Source: Asterias amurensis
Taxonomy: Eukaryota; Echinodermata; Asteroidea; Forcipulatida; Asteriidae
Direction: 5' to 3'
Length of the DNA: 64,000 bases
Assembly: GCF_032118995.1 (NCBI RefSeq)
Contig: NC_092666.1
Location: 7,018,501 to 7,082,500 of the forward strand
Below, one piece after another: positions 43,596-53,500 of this stretch. The notes beneath the pieces were generated by a model. That model was not told the origin of the DNA. It ran no database searches and saw only the letters and a program-made list of their open reading frames with translations. Positions within the stretch are counted from its first letter, which is position 1. Every line of letters starts with the position of its first letter. The translations under genes and the position numbers were made by a program.

Positions 43596-44147
43596 TTAAA
43601 GTCACCTGGAAGTAGAATTTTTTTCTTTCAAACATAAGAGTATATAATTTTTTTAGTAATTGTTTGTCACGATTTATATGTTAAAAAAATATATAAAGTT
43701 GTTTGGGGGGCTGACTCCGCCTACCCCTTTTGTGACGCCATTCGAGGCAGACTTTGCCTGCAATGCGTATAATAAACACACGTGCAAAGTACATGTACGT
43801 CCAAGTCGTGAGTTGGTACATTTCAAAAAGTGTTTTTCTGCATTCAGCAGCAATACACCTGGTCGGCATTGCCGGAAAAAAACATTTTTGTTTGTTTTTA
43901 AAAGTACAAACTCACGACTTGGTCCATACATTTTGCAATTGTGTTTACTCTACGCATTACAGGCAGAGTCTGCCTCGATTGACGTCACGAACAGCGCCTT
44001 CTCGGGTCGGGGTCTACTGTTAAATTTGTAAATAACATAAGAACTGATTTTTTAAAACCTTAGTTAACTGATTCACATTCCACTCATCAAAACACATTAG
44101 TGACAAAAGCTTTATTTTTAAAAAATACCACTTCCAGGTGACTTTAA
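43596..44147. mobile_element. ~550-bp foldback element, possibly carrying a THAP-like fragment
   Basis: Ends TTAAAGTCACCTGGAAGTAG and ACTTCCAGGTGACTTTAA. Nested inverted pairs inside: GAGGCAGACTTTGCCTGC facing GCAGAGTCTGCCTC, and CAAGTCGTGAGTTGGTAC facing GTACAAACTCACGACTTGG. The minus frame 43681-43869 starts MPTRCIAAECRKT, which resembles the beginning of a THAP zinc finger (C-x4-C, as in P-element-type transposases) but lacks the rest of the domain. Confidence 0.7.
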
Positions 44148-44233
44148 GAGCCCAATAAAACTTCTGCCCACAAATTAATCACAGAAGATGTTCAACTGCC
44201 TCACTGGCTGATGACCATTATGCAATACAAGAC

Positions 44234-44399
44234 CTACCATTGGAACTAGTTGTGGTATTGGCAGTCTGTTTTTCAGCTGAAGTGCCAGGCGGAACATGTC
44301 AGTACTGGGCAGGCCCGCCCACCGTCGCCCACCATGGCTACAACACTGATCATCACCAATGAAGGTAAGTATTACAGTTCCAACATCAAGAGTACTGTA
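44234..44399 (-). CDS. exon of unknown protein (second exon of coiled-coil gene candidate)
   Basis: Strong acceptor (TTTTTTGTTTACAG) and an open frame of 54-55 codons: YSTLDVGTVILTFIGDD, CCSHGGRRWAGLPSTDMFRL, ALQLKNRLPIPQLVPM. Two donors are possible: ATG|GTAGGT (end 44238, phase 0) and GTAG|GTCTTG (end 44234, phase 1). It enters in phase 0, matching the exon at 44464. The sequence looks like a folded domain with conserved-looking Trp, Cys and Gly, but I do not recognise it. The opposite strand also offers an exon-like block here (AG at 44273, GAAG|GTAAGT at 44364). Confidence 0.55.
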
Positions 44400-44463
44400 C
44401 TGTAAACAAAAAAGGTGAAAGCAAATGAGAAAATTGGAAAGAAGTTGTTCAATCTTCACTTAC

Positions 44464-44565
44464 CTTCATCCATTGTTGAAATGAACGAGCTTTACCACTG
44501 ATTGGTGATGTCTTTACCTCTTCCACAGAATAGAAGAAGCAGGCGTGGGTAAACAAAGCACACAT
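44464..44565 (-). CDS. possible first coding exon of the coiled-coil gene
   Basis: From ATG at 44563-44565 the frame gives MCALFTHACFFYSVEEVK, TSPISGKARSFQQWMK and then donor AAG|GTAAGT, phase 0. The start is chosen because an in-frame TAG lies about 30 bases upstream; that TAG could instead be an acceptor of an internal exon. The junction to 44399 is phase-consistent. Confidence 0.5.
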
Positions 44566-44569
44566 CACA

Positions 44570-45248
44570 TATCCGTAGACAACGAAACAGGCCTAGGCCT
44601 AGTGTCAATTATTATAAAAAAAAAAATTATAGGTAATACAGCATGTACACAAAACAATGAGATCAACTGGATTATTATTAGGCCCAAAGAGAAGAAACAC
44701 AGCACTAGTAACCTTAATAATCAACCACTTGATGATTGGGTACTACCATATCGTAACTGGTAAATAACAAACTTTCCCATGCACGCAGCAAACCATCAAT
44801 GATTGATCATCACACTGATCACGAGCCCCATACTTAAAAAATACCAATATCCCATCTTTAGAGATAACAAAAGAAGAAAAGTCCTACTCACTTCTATACT
44901 GCACGCACGGGCGAGAATTAACTGGTTGATGGATGAAGAATAATCTGTAATTTTTAAGGCGATTTCGTGAAATTATTGGAGAACATTGGTGAAGAACAAT
45001 TGGCGATATAATTTGAATCATAATGAAATTAGCCTGTCAATAGAGGGCGCTATCAAAGTTCAATTTGTATGACTTTTTCCAATATTTTTGTGCAGAAATC
45101 CAGCCTTCTATTTATTTGGTCGTTATCATACAGCATTTTTCATAATATGAGCAGTGGAATGTATTGCCTGCCAGGAAATAGACTGGAACGTAGGCCTAAT
45201 TTCATTATGCCTGGAAGCACAAACACTTGCTAAGCACAGAAAAATAGC
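44570..45248. other. no supported feature
   Basis: Upstream of the candidate first exon. I see an A run at about 44617-44626 and no clear promoter motif or repeat. Confidence 0.35.
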
Positions 45249-45634
45249 TTAAAGGCAGTGGACACTATTGGTAATTACTCAAAATAATTATTAGCATAAA
45301 ACCTTACTTGGTAATGAGTAATGGGGAGAGGTTCGTAGTATAAAAGATTGTGAGAAACGGCTCCCTCTGAAGTGGGTAGTTTTCGAGAAAGAAGTAATTT
45401 TCCACGAATTTGATTTCGAGACCTCAAGTTTAGAATTTGAGGTCCCGAAATCAAGCATCTGAAAGCACACAATTTTGCGTGACAAGGGTGTTTTTTTCTT
45501 TCATAGTTATCTCGCAACTCCGACGACCAATCGAGCCCAAATGTTCACAGGTTTGTTATTATATGCATATTATGTTGAGATACAGCAAGTGGGAAGACTG
45601 GTCTTTGACAATTACCAATAGTGTCCAATGGCTT
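45249..45634 (+). mobile_element. M1 element
   Basis: TTAAAGGCAGTGGACAC at the left; the right end is worn (GTGTCCAATGGCTTC). Confidence 0.85.
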
Positions 45635-45639
45635 CTGGC

Positions 45640-46870
45640 GACCCCAAAATTTAATGTAAGAAGCGTCACTGCGGTAATGCTTCTCAGATTGTGTTTCTAT
45701 AGGAACTATTCTTCCCATTATGACAATGAAACTCTGAAAAACCAGTGGAAAAAAATCTAAGTGGTAAGAAGTACGACAGCTTTGGATAGTACAATGCATC
45801 GTTTAAGAAGTACATTTACGTCCGGGTATGGAAAACGGGGTACCACTTTTTATTCCCTCCCCTCCCCCCCCCCAAATTGAATATAAAAGCATTACCGCAG
45901 TAACGCTTCTCGGATTGTATCTCTATTGTATCCTAATTTGACTAAATTGTTTCCAGTTGGACCATATTGAACTCTGGAATGCCATAAAACTTTATACATG
46001 CGGTGACTGGGAGTAGGGCCTATAGCAGTTGGATAGTAGGCCCTACAGTGCAAGTTTTAGATAAAAAAATTATACTTCGCTTCCTGTTACAAACGCTTGA
46101 CCCCCCCCCCCCCCCCTCCCCGATCATAACACGCATTACCGCGGTAATGCTTCTCAGATTATATTCCTATTGGGATTATCCTTCCTATTTTTATTCTCCC
46201 AAATAATTAAAATGAGAAGCGTTAAAGGGAAGGTACACGTTTGGTAATTACTCAAAACAATTAACTTAAAAACTGACTTGGTAACGAGCATTGGAGAGCG
46301 GTTGTTCATGGTATAAACATTCTGGGAAACCACTCCCTCCGAAGTAACGTAATTTTTGAGAAAGGGGTTATTTCTAACTAAAATATTAAAAGACTTCTAG
46401 CTAGAAGTATTTTATTCCTAGCTGCAAGCACACCAAATGTTTTCTCGCAGCTTCGATGGCCAATTGAGCCCAAATTATGACAGGCTTGTTATTTTATGAT
46501 TATGATGGGATACACCAAGTGAGAATACTGGTCTTTGACAATTACCAAACGTGTACAGTGCCTTTATTGCCTCCCAGATTGTATTCCTATAGATAATATT
46601 CAACTTTCAAATAATGGGTCAATAAAAACTTATAACTGCGGTGAAGCTTAGTAAACAGCTTTAGATAATCGCATTTTGAGAAACATTTCATCTTTTTTGT
46701 ACATTATGGGGATGAAAAAGGTGTAACAATTTTGAACCCCTCTCACAAATTGAACATAAGAATCGTTACAGCGGTAATGCTTTCCAGCTTGTATTCCTAT
46801 ATAAAGGGAAAATTCTTTCCATGTTGACACAAATAACACAGGTTTTTAAAAACGCAATCACTTTTTGAAA
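45640..46870. repeat. ~235-bp tandem repeat, about five units, one split by M1
   Basis: Landmark GCGGTAATGCTTCTCAGATT (or close variants) near 45667, 45893, 46140, 46565 (partial) and 46770, each followed by GTAT(T)CCTAT. Between the third and fourth landmarks an M1 variant is inserted. The last unit reads AATGCTTTCCAGCTTG. Confidence 0.75.
46222..46566 (+). mobile_element. M1 variant inside the ~235-bp array
   Basis: TTAAAGGGAAGGTACACG to CGTGTACAGTGCCTTTA. Flanks GAAGCG and TTGCCTCCCAG match one continuous array unit, so the array predates this insertion. Confidence 0.75.
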
Positions 46871-47763
46871 TGTTTTGTTGCAGATTAATTCTATGTTTGA
46901 AGTTCTGGCATAAAGAATCGTTAACCAACGGTCTTTAAAACAAACACTTCTCAAAACAGATGTTTTACTGTGTACTATCTCTTTAATAAAACTTCCACCG
47001 TGCAAAGTTTCAAATCATATCAAAGGAAATTACTAAATGATTTTGGGGTGAACAAAGACAAATTCACTGGAGTGGGATACAAACCAAATAACTTAAGGTT
47101 TTTCCGGATTTTTTATAGGTTAACAAATCATAATTCACACAGGCCCCTTTTCCTTTGACATTTTGACAAAACAATGCACGGTTGTTTTACAGGGCAGGGG
47201 TATTTCTACTATTTTTTACAATGATCAGTCTACATCACACAGTTGTTTCCTGTTTCACATGACCAATGCATTTATTTTACTCAAAAGCCATACTTGTACA
47301 CTGAATGTTAAGCTCTATTTTTCTCTGCCTCAATAAACAGCTTTGTTTATTGGTTATCCTTTACAAAACCAATTGTTTGTACTTGATTTCATGAAGATAA
47401 ATGTAAGTTTGAATGAATAAAAACCTGGCAACACAAATTGAACATTTTAAAACTTACTATAGCTTAGACCTAATGGCAAAAGAAAACACTTCAAAGTAAA
47501 GTGATTGATAATTATGTTAATGAGCATTACCAGCAATGACATACGGATACTAAAAATAACATAATGCCAGGGAGCTGATACACAGTCGAGTTATGATAAT
47601 GCATTAAAGTTAATAAACTGCAAACTAAGAAAGCTTAGACGGAAGTTTTACTGAAAATTCATGAAATTTATAAAAATCCATTCATAAATACCCAAGACAG
47701 TTTCGCTACTCCTATTGGTTGAGAGCGCTACACCTGAGGTGTTTAAATGGTTGAGAATGACCA
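46871..47763. other. no supported feature
   Basis: AT-rich; frames are short and lack domains or splice signals. Confidence 0.4.
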
Positions 47764-48880
47764 GGGCCCAATTTTATGGCTCTGCTTACCGCCGAATTCC
47801 GCGCTTACCATCACGATTCCCCGCTTACGTGCAAGCGCCAAATTTCTGAGGTAGGCTTTTAAGCGTAGAATGCCTAGAAGCGTGGAGTAGGCTTGCGCAA
47901 AAGCCAAAATTCGTCGCAAGCCCGTGAAATACACTTGCCATATACACAGAATTCACTGCTTCCGTAAGCGCTGATTCTTTGCTTACGGCAAGCAGAGCCA
48001 TGATATTGGGCCCAGCTGGAGCTGTTTATAACCAGCTTTCTGTGCTAGCCTTTTAAGCAGAGAATGCATAGAAACGTGGAGTTACCATCACGATTCCCCG
48101 CTTACGTGCAAGCGCCAAATTTCTGAGGTAGGCTTTTAAGCGTAGAATGCTTAGAAACGTGGAGTAGGCATGCGCAAAAGCCAAAATACGCCGCTAACTT
48201 GTGAAATACGCTTGCCGTATACACAGAATTCCCTGCTTCCGTAAGCGCTGATTCTCTGCTTATCGTAAGCAGTGCCATGAAATTGGGCCCAGCTGGAGCT
48301 GTTTATAACCGGCTTTATGTGCTAGCCTTTAAAGCGTAGAATGCCTAGAAACATGGAGTAGGCACGCACAAAAGCCAAAATTTGCCGCTTACCCGTGAAA
48401 TATGCTTGCTGTATACACAGAATTCCCTGCTTCGGAGAGTGCTGATTCTCTGCTTACTGTAAGCAGTGCCATGAAATTGGGCCCAGCTGGAGCTGTTTAT
48501 AACCGGTTTTATGTGCTAGCCTTTCAAGCGTAGAATGCCTAGAAACGTCATGCGCAAAAGCAAAAATTCGCCGCTAACCAGTGAAATACGCTTGCCGTAT
48601 ACACAGAATTCCCTGCTACCGTAAGCGCTGATTCTCTGCCTACCGTAAGCAGTGCCATGAAATTGGGCCCAGCTGTCGCCGTTTATAACCGGATTTCATT
48701 GCTAGCCTTTTAAGCGCAGAATGCCTAGAAATGTGGAGTAGGCACGCGCAAAAGCCAAAATTTTCCGCTAACCTGTGAAGTACGCTTGCCGTATACACAG
48801 AATTCCCTGCTTCGGTAAGCACTGATTCTCTGCTTACTGTAAGCAGAGCCATGAAATTGGGCCCAGCTGGAGCTGTTTAT
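47764..48880. repeat. F2 foldback element expanded into a ~190-bp tandem array
   Basis: The first copy (47764-48013) has inverted ends GGGCCCAATTTTATGGCTCT and AGAGCCATGATATTGGGCCC. Partial copies follow, each ending AAATTGGGCCCAGCTGGAGC, at about 48286, 48478, 48665 and 48857 (spacing 278, 192, 187, 192). Recurrent inner motifs: TTTTAAGCGTAGAATGCCTA and GTATACACAGAATTCCCTGC. Only the outermost left end is retained. Confidence 0.88.
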
Positions 48881-49549
48881 AACCGGCTGGCTTCCGCGTG
48901 TCAGGCTTGCACGTACGCCAATATACTCATGCCAAACACGCAATTCATAGCTTTTAGTAACAGGGCGTAATGTAAGTGCGCACACATATCTATTTCTAAG
49001 CGCGCTTTTTAACAAAAGGGCATTACTATTAATGGGAATAAAAGAGTAGTGACTTGTTCTTAAACGTATGTTGCCGTGCAATAAAGGCCCTCGCCATCTG
49101 CTCGGGCCTTTATCACCTGGCAATGACCCTGCTGGTTTTAAAAGGCCAATAAAGAACTCGTCGCTTCCCTTTTGTTCCCCTATCAAACGTCCATCAATTG
49201 AACAGATAAACAGTTCTTGAACTTGGTTCATGATCTGCTCTAATGAACATGTTATGAACTGTTTTAGGCATGGTCATTGACTGATCATGAACATTCTTGA
49301 AAGTTCATCGAGCCTGATGGGGTTACTGGTTAAATGCATAGAGCTATATATACATACGTATATACAGCTGTATTGTTTGATGACAATTAGTTAACAACAG
49401 GGTGGACCACGTGAAGGTTGTCATCTCCCACCCCACAAAAGGGATCGTAATAAATTTGAGTGTGTAACCACTACAACAATTGCTTATTTGTAATGTTACC
49501 CCTCTCTGAAAATTATTTATCACTATTATTTTATATTATTATTATAATA
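48881..49549. other. no supported gene; one hairpin
   Basis: ATAAAGGCCC at 49081 faces GGGCCTTTAT at 49104, with outer TTGCC.TG / CAC.TGGCAA bases extending the stem. A minus frame (48725-49231) crosses this and part of the F2 array and is not supported as a gene. Confidence 0.4.
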
Positions 49550-50764
49550 TAAAATCTTGTTAATGAGTACTTTATTCAGCTAAGACAATGCCATGACCTT
49601 TGTAATTATTAAACCTTGTTAATGAGTACTCTATACAGCTACGACAATGTCATGACCTTTGTAATTATAAAACCTTGTCAATGAGTACTCTATACAGCTA
49701 AGACAATGTCATTACCTTTGTAATTAGAAAAACCTTGTTAATGAGTACTCTATACAGATAATGTCATGACCTTTGAAATTATTCAACCTTGTTAATGAGT
49801 ACTCTATACAGCTAAACAATGTCAATAGCTGTGTAACTAAATAACCTCGTTAATGAGTACCCTATGACATTGTCAACACCTTTGTAGTTTAATCACCTCG
49901 TTAATGAGTACTCTATGACAATGTCATTCCCTTTGTAATTAATTAACCTCGTTTATGAGTACTCTATGACATTGTCATTCCCTTTGTAATTAAATAACCT
50001 CGTTAATGAGTACTCTATGACATTGTCATTCCCTTTGTAATTAATTAACCTCGTTAATGAGTACTCTATGACATTGTCATTCCCTTTGTAATTAAATAAC
50101 CTCGTTAATGAGTACCCTATGACATTGTCAATACCTTTGTAATTAAATCATCTCATTGGTGAGTACTCTATGACATTGCCATTCCCTTTGTAATTAATTA
50201 ACCTCGTTAATGAGTTCTCTATGACATTGTCATCACCTTTGTAATTAATATAACCTCGTTAATGAGTACTCTATGACATTGTCAATACCTTTGTAATTAA
50301 ATCATCTCATTGGTGAGTACTCTACGACATTGCCGTTCCCTTTGTAATTATTTAACCTCGTTAATGAGTTCTCTATGACATTGTCATCACCTTTGTAATT
50401 ATATAACCTCGTTAATGAGTACTCTATGACATTGTCATTCCCTTTGTAATTAATTAACCTTGTTAATGAGTATTCTATGACATTGTCATCACCTTTGTTA
50501 TTAATTTACCTCGTTAATGAGTACCCTATGACATTGTCAATACCTTTGTAATTAAATCACCTCTTTAATGAGTACTATATGACATTGTCATGACCTTTGT
50601 AATTAAATAACCTCGTTAATGAGTACTCTGTGACATTGTCATTCCCTTTGTAATTAATTAACCTCGTTAATGAGTACTCTATGACATTGTCATAACCTTT
50701 GTAATTAAATAACCTCGTTAATGAGTACTCTATGACATTGTCATTCCCTTTGTAATTAAATAAC
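49550..50764. repeat. 51-bp minisatellite, about 23 units
   Basis: Core of the unit: CGTTAATGAGTACTCTATGA then CATTGTCATTCCCTTTG and TAATTAAWTAACCT. The first five units are 54-60 bp because of an extra ACAGCTA segment; the rest are 51 bp. Two palindromes lie in each unit (GAGTACTC and ATGACATTGTCAT). Since 51 is divisible by three, the minus strand stays open and encodes a 17-residue repeat, which I do not consider a gene. Confidence 0.93.
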
Positions 50765-51100
50765 CAACCTCCATTTTCACACGACACAATGGCATGACCT
50801 TTCACATTAAAAGCTTTATTCAGAGTCACCAACAACAAAGTATGGTGGCCACCATGTAAGCTACCCCAGAACAAATACCATGTAAACAATTAGACTAATA
50901 AATAATTGATAGACAGAATGACACATTACAAAAGTTACATTTTATATTTGATTCATTATTCAAATTAAGTAGTAACAATACAAAACTTAATGTCTAATAA
51001 ACACTCTTTTTATTTGTTATGAATTTACTACAAATAAAATTATGTTGTTTCGTATTTTGTAATTAGCAAACTGCATTACAAATTAACTTAACTTGTTTCA

Positions 51101-51321
51101 TGGTTGTAATGCGGTACTTCATTACGCACATGAAGCTTTTACATACTTGCAATAAGGTACTTTAATGCAAGCATGTTATAATTACATGATTGTAATGAAG
51201 TACCTCATTACAAACATGCAATTTTTGTATGTGAATACATGAACTTGTATAGTACCTCGATACAAGTTTATTATGTATTCTGTCTACATACTTGTAATGA
51301 AGTACCTCATTTCAAGTATGT
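51101..51321. repeat. five GTAC-centred imperfect palindromes
   Basis: Centres at about 51113, 51157, 51200, 51251 and 51302 (spacing 44, 43, 51, 51). Examples: TTGTAATGAAGTACCTCATT followed by ACAA, and ACTTGTATAGTACCTCGATA followed by CAAGT. It lies between the 51-bp minisatellite and the right duplication copy. Confidence 0.85.
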
Positions 51322-51435
51322 TGACAATATTTCTAAAAGCACATAATACTTCCAAGAATGAATTAAACAGGCCAACGAAATGTGAAATCTTCACAAATCT
51401 TTTTTTTTTTTATTGTAAGTGACATAATATCTAGC

Positions 51436-51522
51436 CTATGTGGCTCCATACTGCAGAAGGAAGGCTTCTTCATCACCATTCCACCTTGATCTTTCTTGTG
51501 CTTGTTGCTTGATGTCATCCAT
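51436..51522 (-). CDS. last exon of unknown coiled-coil protein, complete copy
   Basis: Minus-strand frame MDDIKQQAQERSRWNGDEE then AFLLQYGAT and TAG (51436-51438). It would be entered in phase 0 from the AAG|GTAAGA donor at 51988. The preceding TTAG acceptor has little pyrimidine tract; an in-frame TAG just upstream means ATG could alternatively be a start. The exon spans the duplication edge: its 3' part (51436-51471) lies left of the first aligned base. Confidence 0.5.
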   Translation of the reverse strand: MDDIKQQAQERSRWNGDEEAFLLQYGAT

Positions 51523-51987
51523 CTAACGCCAACTTGGTCTGTCTCTTCGTCTCATTCGTGTACTTGGGTTCCATTCTGTTGACAATGTGTTCATCTGTTG
51601 TCATGACGCCTTAGATGAGGTGGTGATGATGATGTTGTATGCTATGCTGACTTTAAATGGTACGGCATAAGGTGGCTCAGCATCTTGATGTGTCCAACTC
51701 AAAGTTGTTCGACTGCGTTAGTCCTGTAATATGATCAAAAACCGAAAAATAAACCAGTTAGATTGCGACTTGGATTTAAAGATCGAAGATTTGTGCATAA
51801 TAGTAACAATAATGGCTTTTTATAAAGCATGCATATCCCTCACTCAGTGACGCTCCTGGCCCTTTAACAGTATTCGTGCAAGGTAAATGGGACTAACTTT
51901 AATTATGAGACCCAAGAAATGTCAATTTTTTGCACTTTAATTGACTTCTAAACTTGAAAGTCAAGCTTAACTTAAAAGACATCTTAC

Positions 51988-52095
51988 CTTCATATTCCAT
52001 TTGGGACCCTGGTATGTAGCTGCCTCAAGCCATGATGTATCTCTCTCTCTCTGTACTGTGCTGTCACATCTTCATGGTCCAGGTTGACGGGATGG
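51988..52095 (-). CDS. penultimate exon of unknown coiled-coil protein, right copy
   Basis: Identical in structure to 516-623: acceptor CTGCTTTCCAG, donor AAG|GTAAGA, the same 13-nt AG run with the same frame conflict. Its upstream exons, if the duplication is real, would lie beyond the window end. Confidence 0.5.
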
Positions 52096-52342
52096 CTGGA
52101 AAGCAGTCGTCACAATCATCTGAAAGAAAATTACAATGTACTACATAAGTACAAACCATATAAAGACATAGATCATCAGGGGCAAATTTCATAGAGATGC
52201 TTATAGGCACAAAAAGGATCCAAGCATAAAATAATAGAGAACTGTTTTAGCAATATTTCTGCCTAAACAGCTCTATAAAATTGGTCCCAGATGATCATCA
52301 CAGGACTACTGCTTAAAAAAATGCTTAAACTGACTTTTAAAG

Positions 52343-53500
52343 CACTTTTAAAGGCATTTATCGAAGAAAAGGAACCTTGTAGGGGATGGGACTTCCAACA
52401 CCATTTGGGGGTCTAAACCAACATGTTTTCTACGAGGGACCAAGTGTTAAACCGAGAGCCCTTTAATTAACAAGATAATTTTCTAGCCATCTACCAATGT
52501 TTGATGTGCTTCAATCACATGGGATGATGGCTCGTAGTCAGGCACCCTCTGGGATGTGGCTCGTAGTCAGGCACCCTCTGAGATGTGGCTCGTAGTCAGG
52601 CACCCTCTGGGATGTGGCTCGTAGTCAGGCACCCTCTGGGATGTGGCTTGTAGTCAGGCACCCTCTGGGATGTGGCTCGTAGTCAGGCACCCTCTGGGAT
52701 GTGGCTCGTAGTCAGGCACCCTCTGCGATGTGGCTTGTAGTCAGGCACCCTCTGGGATGTGGCTTGTAGTCAGGCACCCTCTGGGATGTGGCTTGTAGTC
52801 AGGCACTAAAAAGATTTTAAAAAAATTCGGCTAGGACAAGCACTTTTAAAGGCATTTATCGAAGGAAAGGAACCTTGTAGGGGATGGGACTTCCAACACC
52901 ATTTGGGGGTCTAAACCACCATGCTTTGTAAGATGGACCAAGTTTTAAACCGAGACCCAATGAATTAACAAGATCATTTTCTAGCCATCTACCAATGTTT
53001 GATGAGCTTCAATCACATGGGATGATGTCCTTTAGGCAGGCACCCTCTGGGATGTGGCTTGTAGTCAGGCACCCTCTGGGATGTGGCTCGTAGTCAGGCA
53101 CCCTCTGGGATGTGGCTCGTATTCAGGCACCCTCTGGGATGTGGCTCGTAGTCAGGCACCCTCTGGGATGTGGCTCGTAGTCAGGCACTAAAAAGATCCA
53201 CACAAAAAAACTTGGTTAGGGCAAGCACTTTTAAAGGCATACATCAACGGAAAGACACCATGTAGGGGATGGGACTTCCAACACCATTTGAGGGTCTAAA
53301 CCAAAAAGTTTTCTAAGAGGGACCAAGTCTTAAACCGAGACCCCTTGAATTAACAAGATCATTTTCTAGCCATCTACCAATGTTTGATGTGCTTCAATCA
53401 CATGGGATGATGTCCTTTAGGCAGGCACCCTCTGGGATGTGGCTCGTAGTCAGGCACCCTCTGGGATGTGGCTCGTAGTCAGGCACCCTCTACGATGTGG
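52343..53500. repeat. higher-order 29-bp minisatellite, three repeats (right copy)
   Basis: Spacers start at about 52343, 52841 and 53225; 29-bp blocks at about 52523-52806, 53021-53188 and 53405-53500. One higher-order unit fewer than on the left. Individual units differ (for example GTATTCAGG at about 53128). Confidence 0.9.

Noticed and set aside
44264..44361. Plus-strand exon-like block (TCTGTTTTTCAG ... GAAG|GTAAGT)
   Set aside because: The minus strand over the same bases has a longer frame, a better acceptor and a phase-matched neighbour at 44464; both strands are unlikely to be coding.
48725..49231. 168-codon minus frame
   Set aside because: Half of it lies in the F2 array; the rest has no recognisable domain or splice context.
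50575..50889. 104-codon minus frame with a 17-residue repeat
   Set aside because: Product of the 51-bp minisatellite, whose period is divisible by three.
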